Assembly (NCBI RefSeq): GCF_009689005.1 | Contig: NZ_AP021879.1 | Location: 620,001-684,000 of the forward strand | Source of the DNA: Desulfosarcina ovata subsp. ovata | GTDB lineage: Bacteria; Desulfobacterota; Desulfobacteria; Desulfobacterales; Desulfosarcinaceae | Direction: 5' to 3' | DNA: 64,000 bases | Shown: one piece after another, positions 48,516-57,600 of the stretch | Position numbering within the stretch: position 1 is the stretch's first letter | Layout: every line of letters starts with the position of its first letter | The notes under the pieces: model-generated | Told to the model about the DNA's origin: nothing | What the model saw: only the letters and a program-made list of their open reading frames with translations | The model's database searches: none | Made by a program: the position numbers and the translations under genes

Positions 48516-50701
48516 TGAGACTGAACAATAAATTCTGGCTTTTCGCCGTTGTCTGCATGGCGTTTACCGCATCCATCACGGCCATCCTCGCCGTCATCTT
48601 CTGGCGTCAAATCGATCCCGCCGGCCAGGCGTTGTTGATTTGGATTTTCAAGAAACAGTTCTGGTATTTCTTTAGTACCGGTGTCTTTCTGTTCGCGGCA
48701 TTCGGTTTTACCCTGGACTGGTTTTTCCGGTTTTACATTATTCCCCTGAATCAACTCATCGAAGAGACCCGGATCATGAACACGGTCAATCCCGCCCACC
48801 GGATGAATATCGATGGCAGCCGGGAGATCAGGGTGCTGTCCGACTTGGTCAATTCGCTGGGCGATCAGTACCAGTCCGCCAGGCACATCATCGATCAGAC
48901 CGTCGCCTCGGCCAGGGCGGAAACCGAGGCGGAAAAAAACATTCTTGCCACCATCATGGCTGAATTGACCCAGGGGGTGCTGATTTGTGATCCGGAAGGA
49001 CGGATCTTGTTGTATAACCGCCAGGCCAAACGCGTGTTGAGCAAGGTGAGGAGCGACGAATCGACCAATGGAAGCGGTGAGAGCGGACAGCAGTCGGTGC
49101 CAGATGGCTTCATCGGTTTAAGACGTTCCATCTATTCGCTGATCGATGAGCACCTGATTCAATATGCGCTTAAAGAGATCAACCAGAAAATCGATCAACA
49201 CAGTGAAAGTGTCGCCTCTCATTTTGTGGTTGTGACCCACGATCGCCGCCAGATCGGTGTGGAGACACTGCCAATCCTTGATGCAGACAAGGGGTTTGCC
49301 GGATTTGCGTTGATTCTGAGCGATATCACCCAGCAACTTGAACGCTCCGGGCGGATGGATCGGCAGTTTAAAGCCATGGACAAAAACCTGCGTTCGGCCA
49401 TAGCGGCCATCCGCTCCACGGTAGATCTGATGATCCAGTTTCCCGAAATGGAGACGGATCGCAAGAACGCATTTCTCGGCATCATCGCCGATGAGACCGA
49501 GGTCCTGAGTCGGCTCTCGCGCAGCGGTTTGGGGGAGGGCAGTTACCCGCGATCACGCTGGCCACGCTCACCGATCCGGGCTACGGATTTTATCGCCACG
49601 GTGAAAAATGAAGCGGCGGGAATCACCGATCTTGACGTTGAAGTGGCCGAATGTGACGCCCGCTGCATGATCCGGGTAGATAGTTACGCCATGCTTCTGG
49701 CCATCGTTTTTGTTCTTGAGCATCTTAAAACCGAGTGCCAGGCGCAGTGCAAACGAATCCGCCTGACCGTTCCCGGCAATTTGGTCCAATTGGATCTCAT
49801 CTGGCAGGGGCCGCCGGTGAAGATTGAAACCCTGCGGCGCTGGAACGAGTTGCCTGTGGCCGCCGAACGCAAAGGCTATCCGTTGACGTTAAGAGAGGTG
49901 CTGGCACACAACCATGCGGAAATATGGCCCCATGCTCATCGTGACAAAAGTGGCGAGGCCTGCCTGCGGATTTTTATTCCCATGATTCAATCGGAAAACC
50001 CGCCTGAGGATGTCCGCAAAATTCCCCAACTGCCCAAGGGCCGACCTGAATTTTACGATTTCGATCTCTTTCATCAAGCCGGTCAGACACCGGAGATCGA
50101 GAAACGGCTATTGGGCGAACTGGTTTATACGGTGTTCGATACGGAAACCACCGGCCTTGACCCCAGGGGAGGGGATGAAATCATATCCATCGGCGCCATC
50201 CGGGTGGTGAACGGTCGATTGCTGCACACGGAAACCATCAATCAATTGGTCAATCCCCGGCGTCGGGTGCCACCGGAATCGATAAAATTCCACGGCATCA
50301 CCGACAAAATGCTGCAAGGCAAGCCGACCATTGAAAAAGTGCTTCCTTTTTTTCAGCGCTTCGTCCAGAATACCGTTCTTGTGGCTCACAACGCCGCCTT
50401 TGATATGTTGATGCTGCAAATGAATGAGAAAAAAACAGGTATCCGATTCATCAATCCGGTTTTGGATACCATGCATCTTTCCGCCATCCTTCATCCGTCA
50501 CACAGTGATCACACGCTGGATGCGATCAGTCAGCGTCTGGGCGTCACCGTGACCCGGCGGCACGATGCGCTGGGGGATGCCATCGCCACCGGTGAGGTAT
50601 TCCTCAAAATGATTCCACTGCTCAATGAAAAGGGGATTTTCACCCAGAAGGATGCACGCCTGGCCTCCCAACGAACCTACTATGCCCAACTAAAATATTG
50701 A
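48515..50701 (+). CDS. Membrane sensor (degenerate histidine-kinase-like) fused to DEDDh exonuclease
   Basis: 728 residues. Two transmembrane helices (about 7-29 and 48-70), a HAMP-like linker, a PAS-like domain (ATIMAELTQGVLICDPEGRILLYN) and a helix resembling DHp but without a phosphorylatable His (KAMDKNLRSAIAAIRSTVDLM), then a region like a decayed ATPase domain. From about residue 535 a DnaQ-type 3'-5' exonuclease is intact: FDTETTGLDP, HGITDKML, HNAAFDMLML, RRHDALGDA (DEDDh). It may act on DNA or RNA at the membrane in response to a signal. Similar exonuclease genes occur near acs/actP in gammaproteobacteria, matching the acs and symporter genes here. Confidence 0.8.
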   Translation: MRLNNKFWLFAVVCMAFTASITAILAVIFWRQIDPAGQALLIWIFKKQFWYFFSTGVFLFAAFGFTLDWFFRFYIIPLNQLIEETRIMNTVNPAHRMNIDGSREIRVLSDLVNSLGDQYQSARHIIDQTVASARAETEAEKNILATIMAELTQGVLICDPEGRILLYNRQAKRVLSKVRSDESTNGSGESGQQSVPDGFIGLRRSIYSLIDEHLIQYALKEINQKIDQHSESVASHFVVVTHDRRQIGVETLPILDADKGFAGFALILSDITQQLERSGRMDRQFKAMDKNLRSAIAAIRSTVDLMIQFPEMETDRKNAFLGIIADETEVLSRLSRSGLGEGSYPRSRWPRSPIRATDFIATVKNEAAGITDLDVEVAECDARCMIRVDSYAMLLAIVFVLEHLKTECQAQCKRIRLTVPGNLVQLDLIWQGPPVKIETLRRWNELPVAAERKGYPLTLREVLAHNHAEIWPHAHRDKSGEACLRIFIPMIQSENPPEDVRKIPQLPKGRPEFYDFDLFHQAGQTPEIEKRLLGELVYTVFDTETTGLDPRGGDEIISIGAIRVVNGRLLHTETINQLVNPRRRVPPESIKFHGITDKMLQGKPTIEKVLPFFQRFVQNTVLVAHNAAFDMLMLQMNEKKTGIRFINPVLDTMHLSAILHPSHSDHTLDAISQRLGVTVTRRHDALGDAIATGEVFLKMIPLLNEKGIFTQKDARLASQRTYYAQLKY

Positions 50702-50734
50702 CCATTCTTGAGGATCTTCCAGGAAAACGAAACC

Positions 50735-51832
50735 GTGATCATAAAAAAACTGTTTGTCGATGCCAATGTTCGCACGCATCCCGAAGCCCGTAGGATCGTC
50801 GCGAATATCGGTCTTGCCCCCGAATGGGTTGACGACCCCATATCGCTCTATCAATGGATCAGTGCCGCGGATGATCCGGTAAGCCGCGGCAAATCAGTGC
50901 TTTACCTAACCCGCAACCGGGGAGGCTTCCTGAAACCGTGCCCGGGCACCCGCGAGTACACCTGTTGCGACTATCAGATCCTGCATGTGGCCTCCTTCTG
51001 CACCATGGATTGCTCCTATTGTATTCTGCAAAGCTATTTTCACCCTCCGATGCTCCAGTTTTTCATCAACCGTGAAGATCTTGACCGGGATTTGGATACG
51101 CTGTTCGCCAGAACGCAGGTTAGCCGGGTGGGCACCGGTGAGTTTTCCGACAGCCTGATATGGGAATCGTGGACCGATTTGACCGATCACCTGGTATTCC
51201 GCTTTTCCCAGCAACAGCGGGCGGTGCTTGAGCTCAAGACCAAAACGGTAAATATTCAACGTCTGGAGAAACTCGATCACCAGCGCAAAACCATCGTCTC
51301 CTGGTCCCTGAATACTCCCACGGTGATGAAAAGCGAAGAGCGTCGCACGGCCTCACTGGATGCCCGTCTTTCCGCGGCCGCCCAATGCCAGCAGTGGGGT
51401 TACCCGCTGGCGTTTCACTTTGATCCGATGATTATTTATAAGGGATGCGAAGAGGAATACCGACAGGTGGTGAAACAGCTTTTTCAGCGGATTTCACCGG
51501 AGAATATCGTCTGGATCAGCCTGGGGACGTTCCGGTTCATGCCGGCCTTGAAACCGGTGATTGCCCAACGGTTTCCCCGATCCAAAATTCCATACGGGGA
51601 ATTTATTACCGGCCTGGACAACAAGATGCGCTATTTCAAGCCCCTTCGTATCGCCTTGTACCGACGCATGGCAGACTGGATACGGGAAGCGGCCCCTCAG
51701 GTGCGGGTATATTACTGCATGGAGGACGATGCCGTATGGCAACAGACCATGGGATTTGTTCCTTCGGCTGATGGGGGACTGGGGCGGTTGCTGGATGACA
51801 GTGCCATCAGGGTTTGCGGGCTGAATCCATGA
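50735..51832 (+). CDS. Spore photoproduct lyase-like radical SAM protein
   Basis: 365 residues from a GTG at 50735 with AGGAAAA upstream (a TTG at 50708 adds nine). The radical SAM cluster is CTMDCSYC (Cys89, 93, 96; CxxxCxxC). The start IIKKLFVDANV, CPGTREYTCCDYQILHVASFC and TGEFSDSLIWE, VSWSLNT and FHFDPMIIY all follow the spore photoproduct lyase family, which splits a thymine dimer found in spores. The rest of the window gives no sign of a spore former, so the substrate here is uncertain. It is separated from the exonuclease gene by 33 bases. Confidence 0.82.
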   Translation: MIIKKLFVDANVRTHPEARRIVANIGLAPEWVDDPISLYQWISAADDPVSRGKSVLYLTRNRGGFLKPCPGTREYTCCDYQILHVASFCTMDCSYCILQSYFHPPMLQFFINREDLDRDLDTLFARTQVSRVGTGEFSDSLIWESWTDLTDHLVFRFSQQQRAVLELKTKTVNIQRLEKLDHQRKTIVSWSLNTPTVMKSEERRTASLDARLSAAAQCQQWGYPLAFHFDPMIIYKGCEEEYRQVVKQLFQRISPENIVWISLGTFRFMPALKPVIAQRFPRSKIPYGEFITGLDNKMRYFKPLRIALYRRMADWIREAAPQVRVYYCMEDDAVWQQTMGFVPSADGGLGRLLDDSAIRVCGLNP

Positions 51833-52227
51833 CTCGGATGGATTGTCCATTTTTACTATTAAAAAATTTAATGGTTTGTGTGTTTCGTTTTCAAAAGCAT
51901 CGATTGGTGTCAAATCCGATTCAAACATAAGCTAACCAACTTAAATAAAATATAAAAGCTTAGGTATAGGTTGCTACTAATTTGGGTGTTCGGAAGGAAA
52001 TGGGAAGGTTAAGTATAAAAAAGATTAACTGCTTACCATTTGACCACCTGAATATAGAGATAACTCTCCAACAACCAGTATGGTATTGAAATAATAACTT
52101 ATTGAATCAAATGTGATGGGTAAGAGAAGTGCGTTACCTTCCAAAGATAGAAAAGGGGCACGATTATTGTAGATAGTTTGTTAAATTAATTCGATTACCC
52201 ATGGATAATCCAATGTGGGAGAAGAAA
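51833..52227. other. AT-rich upstream region of the second pilin cluster
   Basis: 395 bases, clearly richer in A+T than the genes around it. It holds a -24/-12 promoter at 52156-52171 and just upstream an inverted repeat GGTAA-N10-TTACC (52119-52138), a possible regulator site. No gene is evident. Confidence 0.5.
52156..52171 (+). promoter_or_regulatory. Sigma-54 (-24/-12) promoter of the fimT-pilY1 cluster
   Basis: GGGCACGATTATTGTA: the -24 box GGCACG is perfect, the -12 box is TTGTA against TTGCA, and the spacing is exact. Transcription would start near 52182, ahead of the fimT-like start at 52228. Confidence 0.65.
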
Positions 52228-52749
52228 ATGCGTGGAAACTCAGGCTTCAGCCTTTTTGAAGTGCTTACCGTGATTGCGATCATTGCCGTTGTGGCTGCCA
52301 TCGCTGTGCCAAACATGATTGCCTGGCGAAACCGGGCGAAGCTTGGGGAAGGCGCCCGGGACATCTACTCCGCATTCCAGTTGGCGCGATCCGGTGCGGC
52401 AAAAGAAAACGCTGACGTCATAGTTTCTTTCGATACCTCTGTTACTCAGGGAGGTGACTTCATCGTTTTCATCGATGATGGTGGTGGAATCGATGCTGAC
52501 GACGATGGCGTTATTGATGATGCGGACAATGGACAGGCGGATCCCGACACCGAGACAATTTTTAAGATAGGCAAGCTTCCCAGCGGCGTGACCATCGACT
52601 ACACGGCGCTTTCCATCAAAAAAGTGACCTTTAGCAGCAATGGGCTGCTTAAAACTGGATTCGGCCTAACCGTGAAGGTTTTGAGCACGTCGGGCGAGGA
52701 AAGAGAAGTAGTGGTGAGTTCGGCCGGCAGGGTCAGAATAGCATATTAA
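52228..52749 (+). CDS. fimT: FimT/GspH-like minor prepilin
   Basis: 173 residues from the ATG at 52228, with GGGAG seven bases upstream; this start gives the short leader MRGNSG before FSLFEVLTVIAIIAVVAAIA (Glu5 present). Upstream ATGs at 52201 and 52213 would only lengthen the leader. ARDIYSAFQLARSGAAKENADV is the GspH/FimT helix. An acidic loop (DADDDGVIDDADNG) resembles a calcium-binding repeat. It is the first gene of the cluster and probably nucleates pilus assembly. Confidence 0.8.
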   Translation: MRGNSGFSLFEVLTVIAIIAVVAAIAVPNMIAWRNRAKLGEGARDIYSAFQLARSGAAKENADVIVSFDTSVTQGGDFIVFIDDGGGIDADDDGVIDDADNGQADPDTETIFKIGKLPSGVTIDYTALSIKKVTFSSNGLLKTGFGLTVKVLSTSGEEREVVVSSAGRVRIAY

Positions 52750-52774
52750 CTAGTCGATTATAGAGGTGACGGCG

Positions 52775-53440
52775 ATGAGAATGAGCCTGAAAAATAATAA
52801 CGGCTTTACCTTGATCGAACTCATGGTGGCTTTGGTAATCAGCAGCATCGTGATGGCGGGTATCTTTTCGACCTACCAGACCCAGCTGCGTTCGCATCTG
52901 ACCCAGCAAAGTGTGGTCGATATGCACCAGAACGCCAGAGCGGCGATGTACGTAATGAAAGCGGAAATCCAGATGGCTGGTTACGACCCGACATCGCGGG
53001 CCGACTCGACGGTGTTGGTGGCCACCGACACCAGCTTTCAATTTGAGATCGATGCTAATGGAAACGGCGATTGTAATGACGGCAACGAGGTTATCCGATA
53101 TGCGTTAAACGGAAGTGACCTCGGACGAGCGACAGGTACGGCAGGCACATTACAGCCGATGGCCGAAAACATCGACGCAGTTGATTTTGTATACTTTGAT
53201 AGCGATATGAATCGGGTCGATCCGGCCGCCGGTACGTTGACCGAAAAAGATCTGGCTTCGATCCGCCTGGTGCAGGTCTCCATCGTCGCCCGGGCCGACG
53301 ATCCCGTGATGGCCTACAAAAAGACCGATACGACCACGTATAAAAATTCATTGGGGGATACAATTCTTAGCGCACAAAACGACACCGCCCGGCGCACGCT
53401 GTTGAGCACGAGTGTCTGGTGCCGCAACATGGGAATGTGA
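52775..53440 (+). CDS. pilW: PilW-like minor prepilin
   Basis: 221 residues from the ATG at 52775, GAGG nine bases upstream (a GTG at 52766 is less likely). Leader MRMSLKNNNG, then FTLIELMVALVISSIVMAGI with Glu5; the SVVDMHQNARAAMYVMKAEIQMAGYDP helix is typical of PilW. An acidic DANGNGDCNDGNE loop may bind calcium. It lies second in the fimT-pilW-pilV-pilX-pilY1 order known from other type IV pili. Confidence 0.85.
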   Translation: MRMSLKNNNGFTLIELMVALVISSIVMAGIFSTYQTQLRSHLTQQSVVDMHQNARAAMYVMKAEIQMAGYDPTSRADSTVLVATDTSFQFEIDANGNGDCNDGNEVIRYALNGSDLGRATGTAGTLQPMAENIDAVDFVYFDSDMNRVDPAAGTLTEKDLASIRLVQVSIVARADDPVMAYKKTDTTTYKNSLGDTILSAQNDTARRTLLSTSVWCRNMGM

Positions 53441-53462
53441 TCAACAGGGCAGGAGACAATCC

Positions 53463-54023
53463 ATGGAAAAACGCAAACAACACCTAAACCCAAAATTGGA
53501 ACAGGCCGGATTCAGCATTGTTGAAGTGATGATCGCCATGGCCATTTTCAGTATCGGCATCCTGGCCGTCTGGAGCATGCAGCTCAACGCCGCCAAGGGC
53601 AACACCAGGGCCCAGAGCGTTACCTATAGCAGCGAATGGGCGCTGGGTCAGGTTGAACGGCTGTTGGTTCAGGGGATGGGAGGGACTACCGCCTACAATA
53701 AACTTGCTCCGTCATCTTCGTTGTCTCAGGATGTGGATGGTATGGACAATGACAATGACGGTGAAATTGACGAGGGCGGTGAAAACGGATCACTTTGGGT
53801 ATTAAATAAAGACGCCGATGGGGTGGATAATAACTATAACGGTCAAATCGACGAAAATGGTGAAGATGGACCACTTTCGGTCTCCTTGAATATCGAAGAA
53901 GTGAGTCCTGATAGTACCACGGATATTTACAACTACAAGATTGTCACCGTTACAGTAACCAAGACCGTAGGCAGCGAGACGCGTACTATCGTTTTGGAGA
54001 ACAGGGTACCCAATATCGTTTAA
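53463..54023 (+). CDS. pilV: PilV-like minor prepilin with two acidic calcium-type repeats
   Basis: 186 residues from the ATG at 53463 (AGGAG upstream); the frame is open earlier but overlaps pilW. Leader MEKRKQHLNPKLEQAG, then FSIVEVMIAMAIFSIGILAV with Glu5, as in PilV. In the globular part two similar acidic units, DVDGMDNDNDGEIDEGGENG and DADGVDNNYNGQIDENGEDG, are 24-26 residues apart and look like thrombospondin-3 or EF-hand-type calcium loops. Confidence 0.82.
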   Translation: MEKRKQHLNPKLEQAGFSIVEVMIAMAIFSIGILAVWSMQLNAAKGNTRAQSVTYSSEWALGQVERLLVQGMGGTTAYNKLAPSSSLSQDVDGMDNDNDGEIDEGGENGSLWVLNKDADGVDNNYNGQIDENGEDGPLSVSLNIEEVSPDSTTDIYNYKIVTVTVTKTVGSETRTIVLENRVPNIV

Positions 54024-54033
54024 GGAGAAGACC

Positions 54034-54645
54034 ATGCACGATTCAATAAAAAGAATGGCGTCCGACGAAAGCGGGTCGGTGATCATTGCCGCCCTGTTGA
54101 TTCTGGTCACCCTGACCATTATGGGCATATGGGCCATGAACACCACCACCGTGGAGTACGAGATTGCCACCAACGACCAGCTCCACAAGATCGCTTTCAC
54201 CAATGCGGACAGCGGGGTTTACGTGGTTCCTAAGCTGATTTCCAGAACCATCAATGAGAGCACGGAACAAACCTCTACGGAACTTGATTCTTTTGGATTC
54301 AGCTTATTTGATGATGCAGATGGTGATTCAACCAATGATGATGATACAACCGATCTGTTCAATGAAATCATGGGATACGATAGCTCTGACGATGATGCGG
54401 ATATCAGTTTCAGCGCCGGGAGCTATGATGACACCGTTGAAGTCGACATCGAGCGTACCGGGCAGCAGAACGTTGCCGGCGGCGGCGTTGAATTCGGTAG
54501 CGGCGCCGAGGGCATCGGGGTGGGCTCGACCGGCGGTGTCCGCATTCTCTACGCACTGGATTCCGTTGGTTCCGGGCCGCGGAACAGCCAGTCCAATGTG
54601 GCGGCCACTTATCGCAAAGTCATTGGCGTAGCAGGGGGGTTATAA
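54034..54645 (+). CDS. pilX: PilX-like minor prepilin
   Basis: 203 residues. Leader MHDSIKRMASDESG, then SVIIAALLILVTLTIMGIWA; position 5 lacks Glu, as is usual for PilX. NTTTVEYEIATNDQLHKIAFTNADSGVY is the PilX N-terminal helix. The middle is very acidic (DDADGDSTNDDDTTD). The stop shares one base with the pilY1 start. AAGGAG precedes the ATG. Confidence 0.82.
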   Translation: MHDSIKRMASDESGSVIIAALLILVTLTIMGIWAMNTTTVEYEIATNDQLHKIAFTNADSGVYVVPKLISRTINESTEQTSTELDSFGFSLFDDADGDSTNDDDTTDLFNEIMGYDSSDDDADISFSAGSYDDTVEVDIERTGQQNVAGGGVEFGSGAEGIGVGSTGGVRILYALDSVGSGPRNSQSNVAATYRKVIGVAGGL

Positions 54646-57600
54646 TGAATAGCGTAAAAAATATTATTGTTGCTATCCTGGCGGCATTAATGGTTAGCAT
54701 CGCAGGGTTCACGGCCGCATCTGCCGCCGAGCCGGCCATTGCCGATTACACGTCCTATCCGCTGTTCATGTCCAGTGAAATTCCTCCCAACATTATGATC
54801 ATGATGGACAACTCGGGGAGTATGAACTACCCCGCATACGGCGTGTTCACCAGCGCTGGGTCGCTTACCAGCGCTGACGGGTATGCCTGCGGCAGCGCCG
54901 ATATGTCGGTTTATCAGTCTTCGGACGATGCGGAAGAGGAAGCGGACAACTCCAGTGATAATACCTACTATAATGACAGTGATTTGGACTTGGGAAATTT
55001 TTACGTCGATGCTTCCAACGTTGGTTATGGCCCGTCGGTAGTTGGATTGCGCTTTTACAATGTACAGATTCCGAAAAACGCAGTAGTCACCGAAGCCTAC
55101 ATTGAATTTACGGCTTATGCTAACAGTTCGACACCACAGGCGGATACAGATCTGATCATCAGCGTTGAAGACACCGACGATGCCGGGACTTACACCACAG
55201 GAACCATCGATATCTCATCCCGATCATACCTTTCCACCACTGTGGAATGGAATGACGTGGAGGCTTGGACGTCGGGTAGCACCTACCAGACCGAGGACCT
55301 GACCTCTCTCATCCAGGCAATCGTCGACCGGAATGGATGGGTGGCAGGATCCTCCATCGGCTTTAAAATTACCGGTACGGGAAAACGCGATGCAAGGGCA
55401 TACGATTCCGGCTCCAGCAATGCCCCTGTGTTGCATGTGGTGTTCGATGGCTGCAAGGAGTATTACGGCTATTTTGATCCCGATTCAAACTACTCCTACG
55501 CCAATAGTATTTTTTCGAGGGATGACAGCGGCCCCTGGGATGGCAACTTCCTCAACTGGATCACCATGCGCCGGATCGACGTGGCCCGTAAGGTGCTGAT
55601 GGGCGGGCTTGCCAACCCGCGCACCACGACCGGTACACAGAAGCTGACCGGTGAGAATTCCGGATCGAGCAGGTCCTATAAAAAAGAGTACGACGGCACC
55701 GGTACCAGCGGCATAACACAGTTTGCCGGGGACTATACGTATTACGTCGACGGTGGGAATTTTACTGTTTACAACAGCTCCAATGTTTCACAGGGAACTT
55801 TTTCCATTGTGGTCGAAAAAATCGCGGAAGAAGAGCCCAACGACTTTGCTGATCTGGATGGTAACGGCCTCACCACAGTGGGTGTTTTGCAACGATATGG
55901 CAATTCCGCTCGCTGGGGCAACCTCTGGTTCAACAACAACGGCGATGACGCCCAGAACAACGGTAACGGCGGCGTGATCTCCAATCCGATTGCCGATGGC
56001 GTCACCGAAAACTTTATCAACGATTTTCAGAACACCGCCGCGGACACCTGGACTCCATTGGCCGAAGCCTATTACACGGCAGTCAAGTACTTCAAACAGG
56101 AAGCGATCGACGAATCCCTCAACTATTACAATAACCCCAAAACGGTGGGGGACGACCCGTTTGACGGTTCGGCGTATTGCGCCAAGAATTTTGTTCTCCT
56201 GATTACCGATGGTGCTTCCACCAAGGATTCCAGAGTCGACGATGTTCGCGACTATGCCGACGGCATTGCGGCGGCCAACGATTTTGTCGGGCCTGAAGTT
56301 TCCGGTGACTGTAACGAGGCATATCCCTATTCCGGGTGTGAATACGCTTCAGGCGGGACAGACTACCTCAAGGACGTGGCCCTATGGGCCCGTACCCACG
56401 ACATTCGTACAGACATTGAAGACACCCAGAATGTGATCCTTTATGCGGTTTACGCCTTTGGTCAGGACGAGGACGCCCGTGAATTGATCAAGCAGGCGGC
56501 CAAGAACGGGGGATTCAAGGACCGGGACAGCGATAACGCCCCAGACGGACTATACACTGACGACGCAGCGGACCGACTGGAATGGGACGAGGATGGCGAC
56601 GGGCTTCCCGATACCTATTTCGAAGCCTCGGACGGTGCGAAGCTCCAATCTGCCCTTGGCAAAGCTATTCGTGGGATATTGGCCCGTTCCGCATCGGGAA
56701 CCGCTGCCTCCGTGCTGGCCACCAACAGTGAGGGTGAAGGTAATCTGGTTCAGGCCTACTTCAAACCCACATTTGCAACCACACTCAAGGGTAATGACAT
56801 TCCGGTCGATTCTACCTGGATGGGGTTTATGCAGTCCCTTTGGGTGGATGCCTGTGGCAACCTGAGAGAAGATTCGGATGATGACCTGACGCTTGACACG
56901 GATCCCGACGTCGTGACAAATCTGGACAAAATCGTTGAATACGAATTTGATGATGAAACCAATGAAACACGGATTATCCGTTATCTGGAGCACCCCACTT
57001 ATGACGACCCCGATGATTGTGATACCACTGTCGAAGAATATTGCACGGATGAGGGGATCGATTTAGCGAGCAGTTATGAAACCGCGGACCTGGGCGAAAT
57101 CATCCCGCTCTTTGAGGCAGGCAAGCAGCTTGCGATGACGGATACCGTGGATCGTAATATCTTTACCTATATCGATGACGATGACGATGGCGTGGTGGAC
57201 GAAACCAGCTACGACAATTTTGACGGAGCCGGTGAGGTGATCGCCTTCACCACGGACACGGCCAACGCCACGGCGCTGACGCCCTACCTGGGGGTAATCA
57301 ACGGGTCGGAGGATTATGGATTTGCCTATCTGGGCAGCGACCATGCCACACGTGTGGACACCTTGATCGAATATATTCGTGGAACCGATTATTTCGATAG
57401 TGACGGTGCGCCTTCCCTGCGCAATCGAACGGGGCAGTTTTTTACCGGTGACGAATACCGCGAAGATCCCAGCGATAACGATTCGGAATATAATAATTAT
57501 GTGTGGAAACTGGGCGACATCGTCCACTCCACCCCGGTCAGCGTGGCCAAACCGCCGGATAACTACCATACGATCTATTCGGACAGTTCGTATCAGGATT

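Noticed and set aside
52098..52120. TCAAATGTGATGGG as a third copy of the mshA upstream repeat
   Set aside because: Only 9 of 14 positions match, which is near chance in AT-rich DNA.
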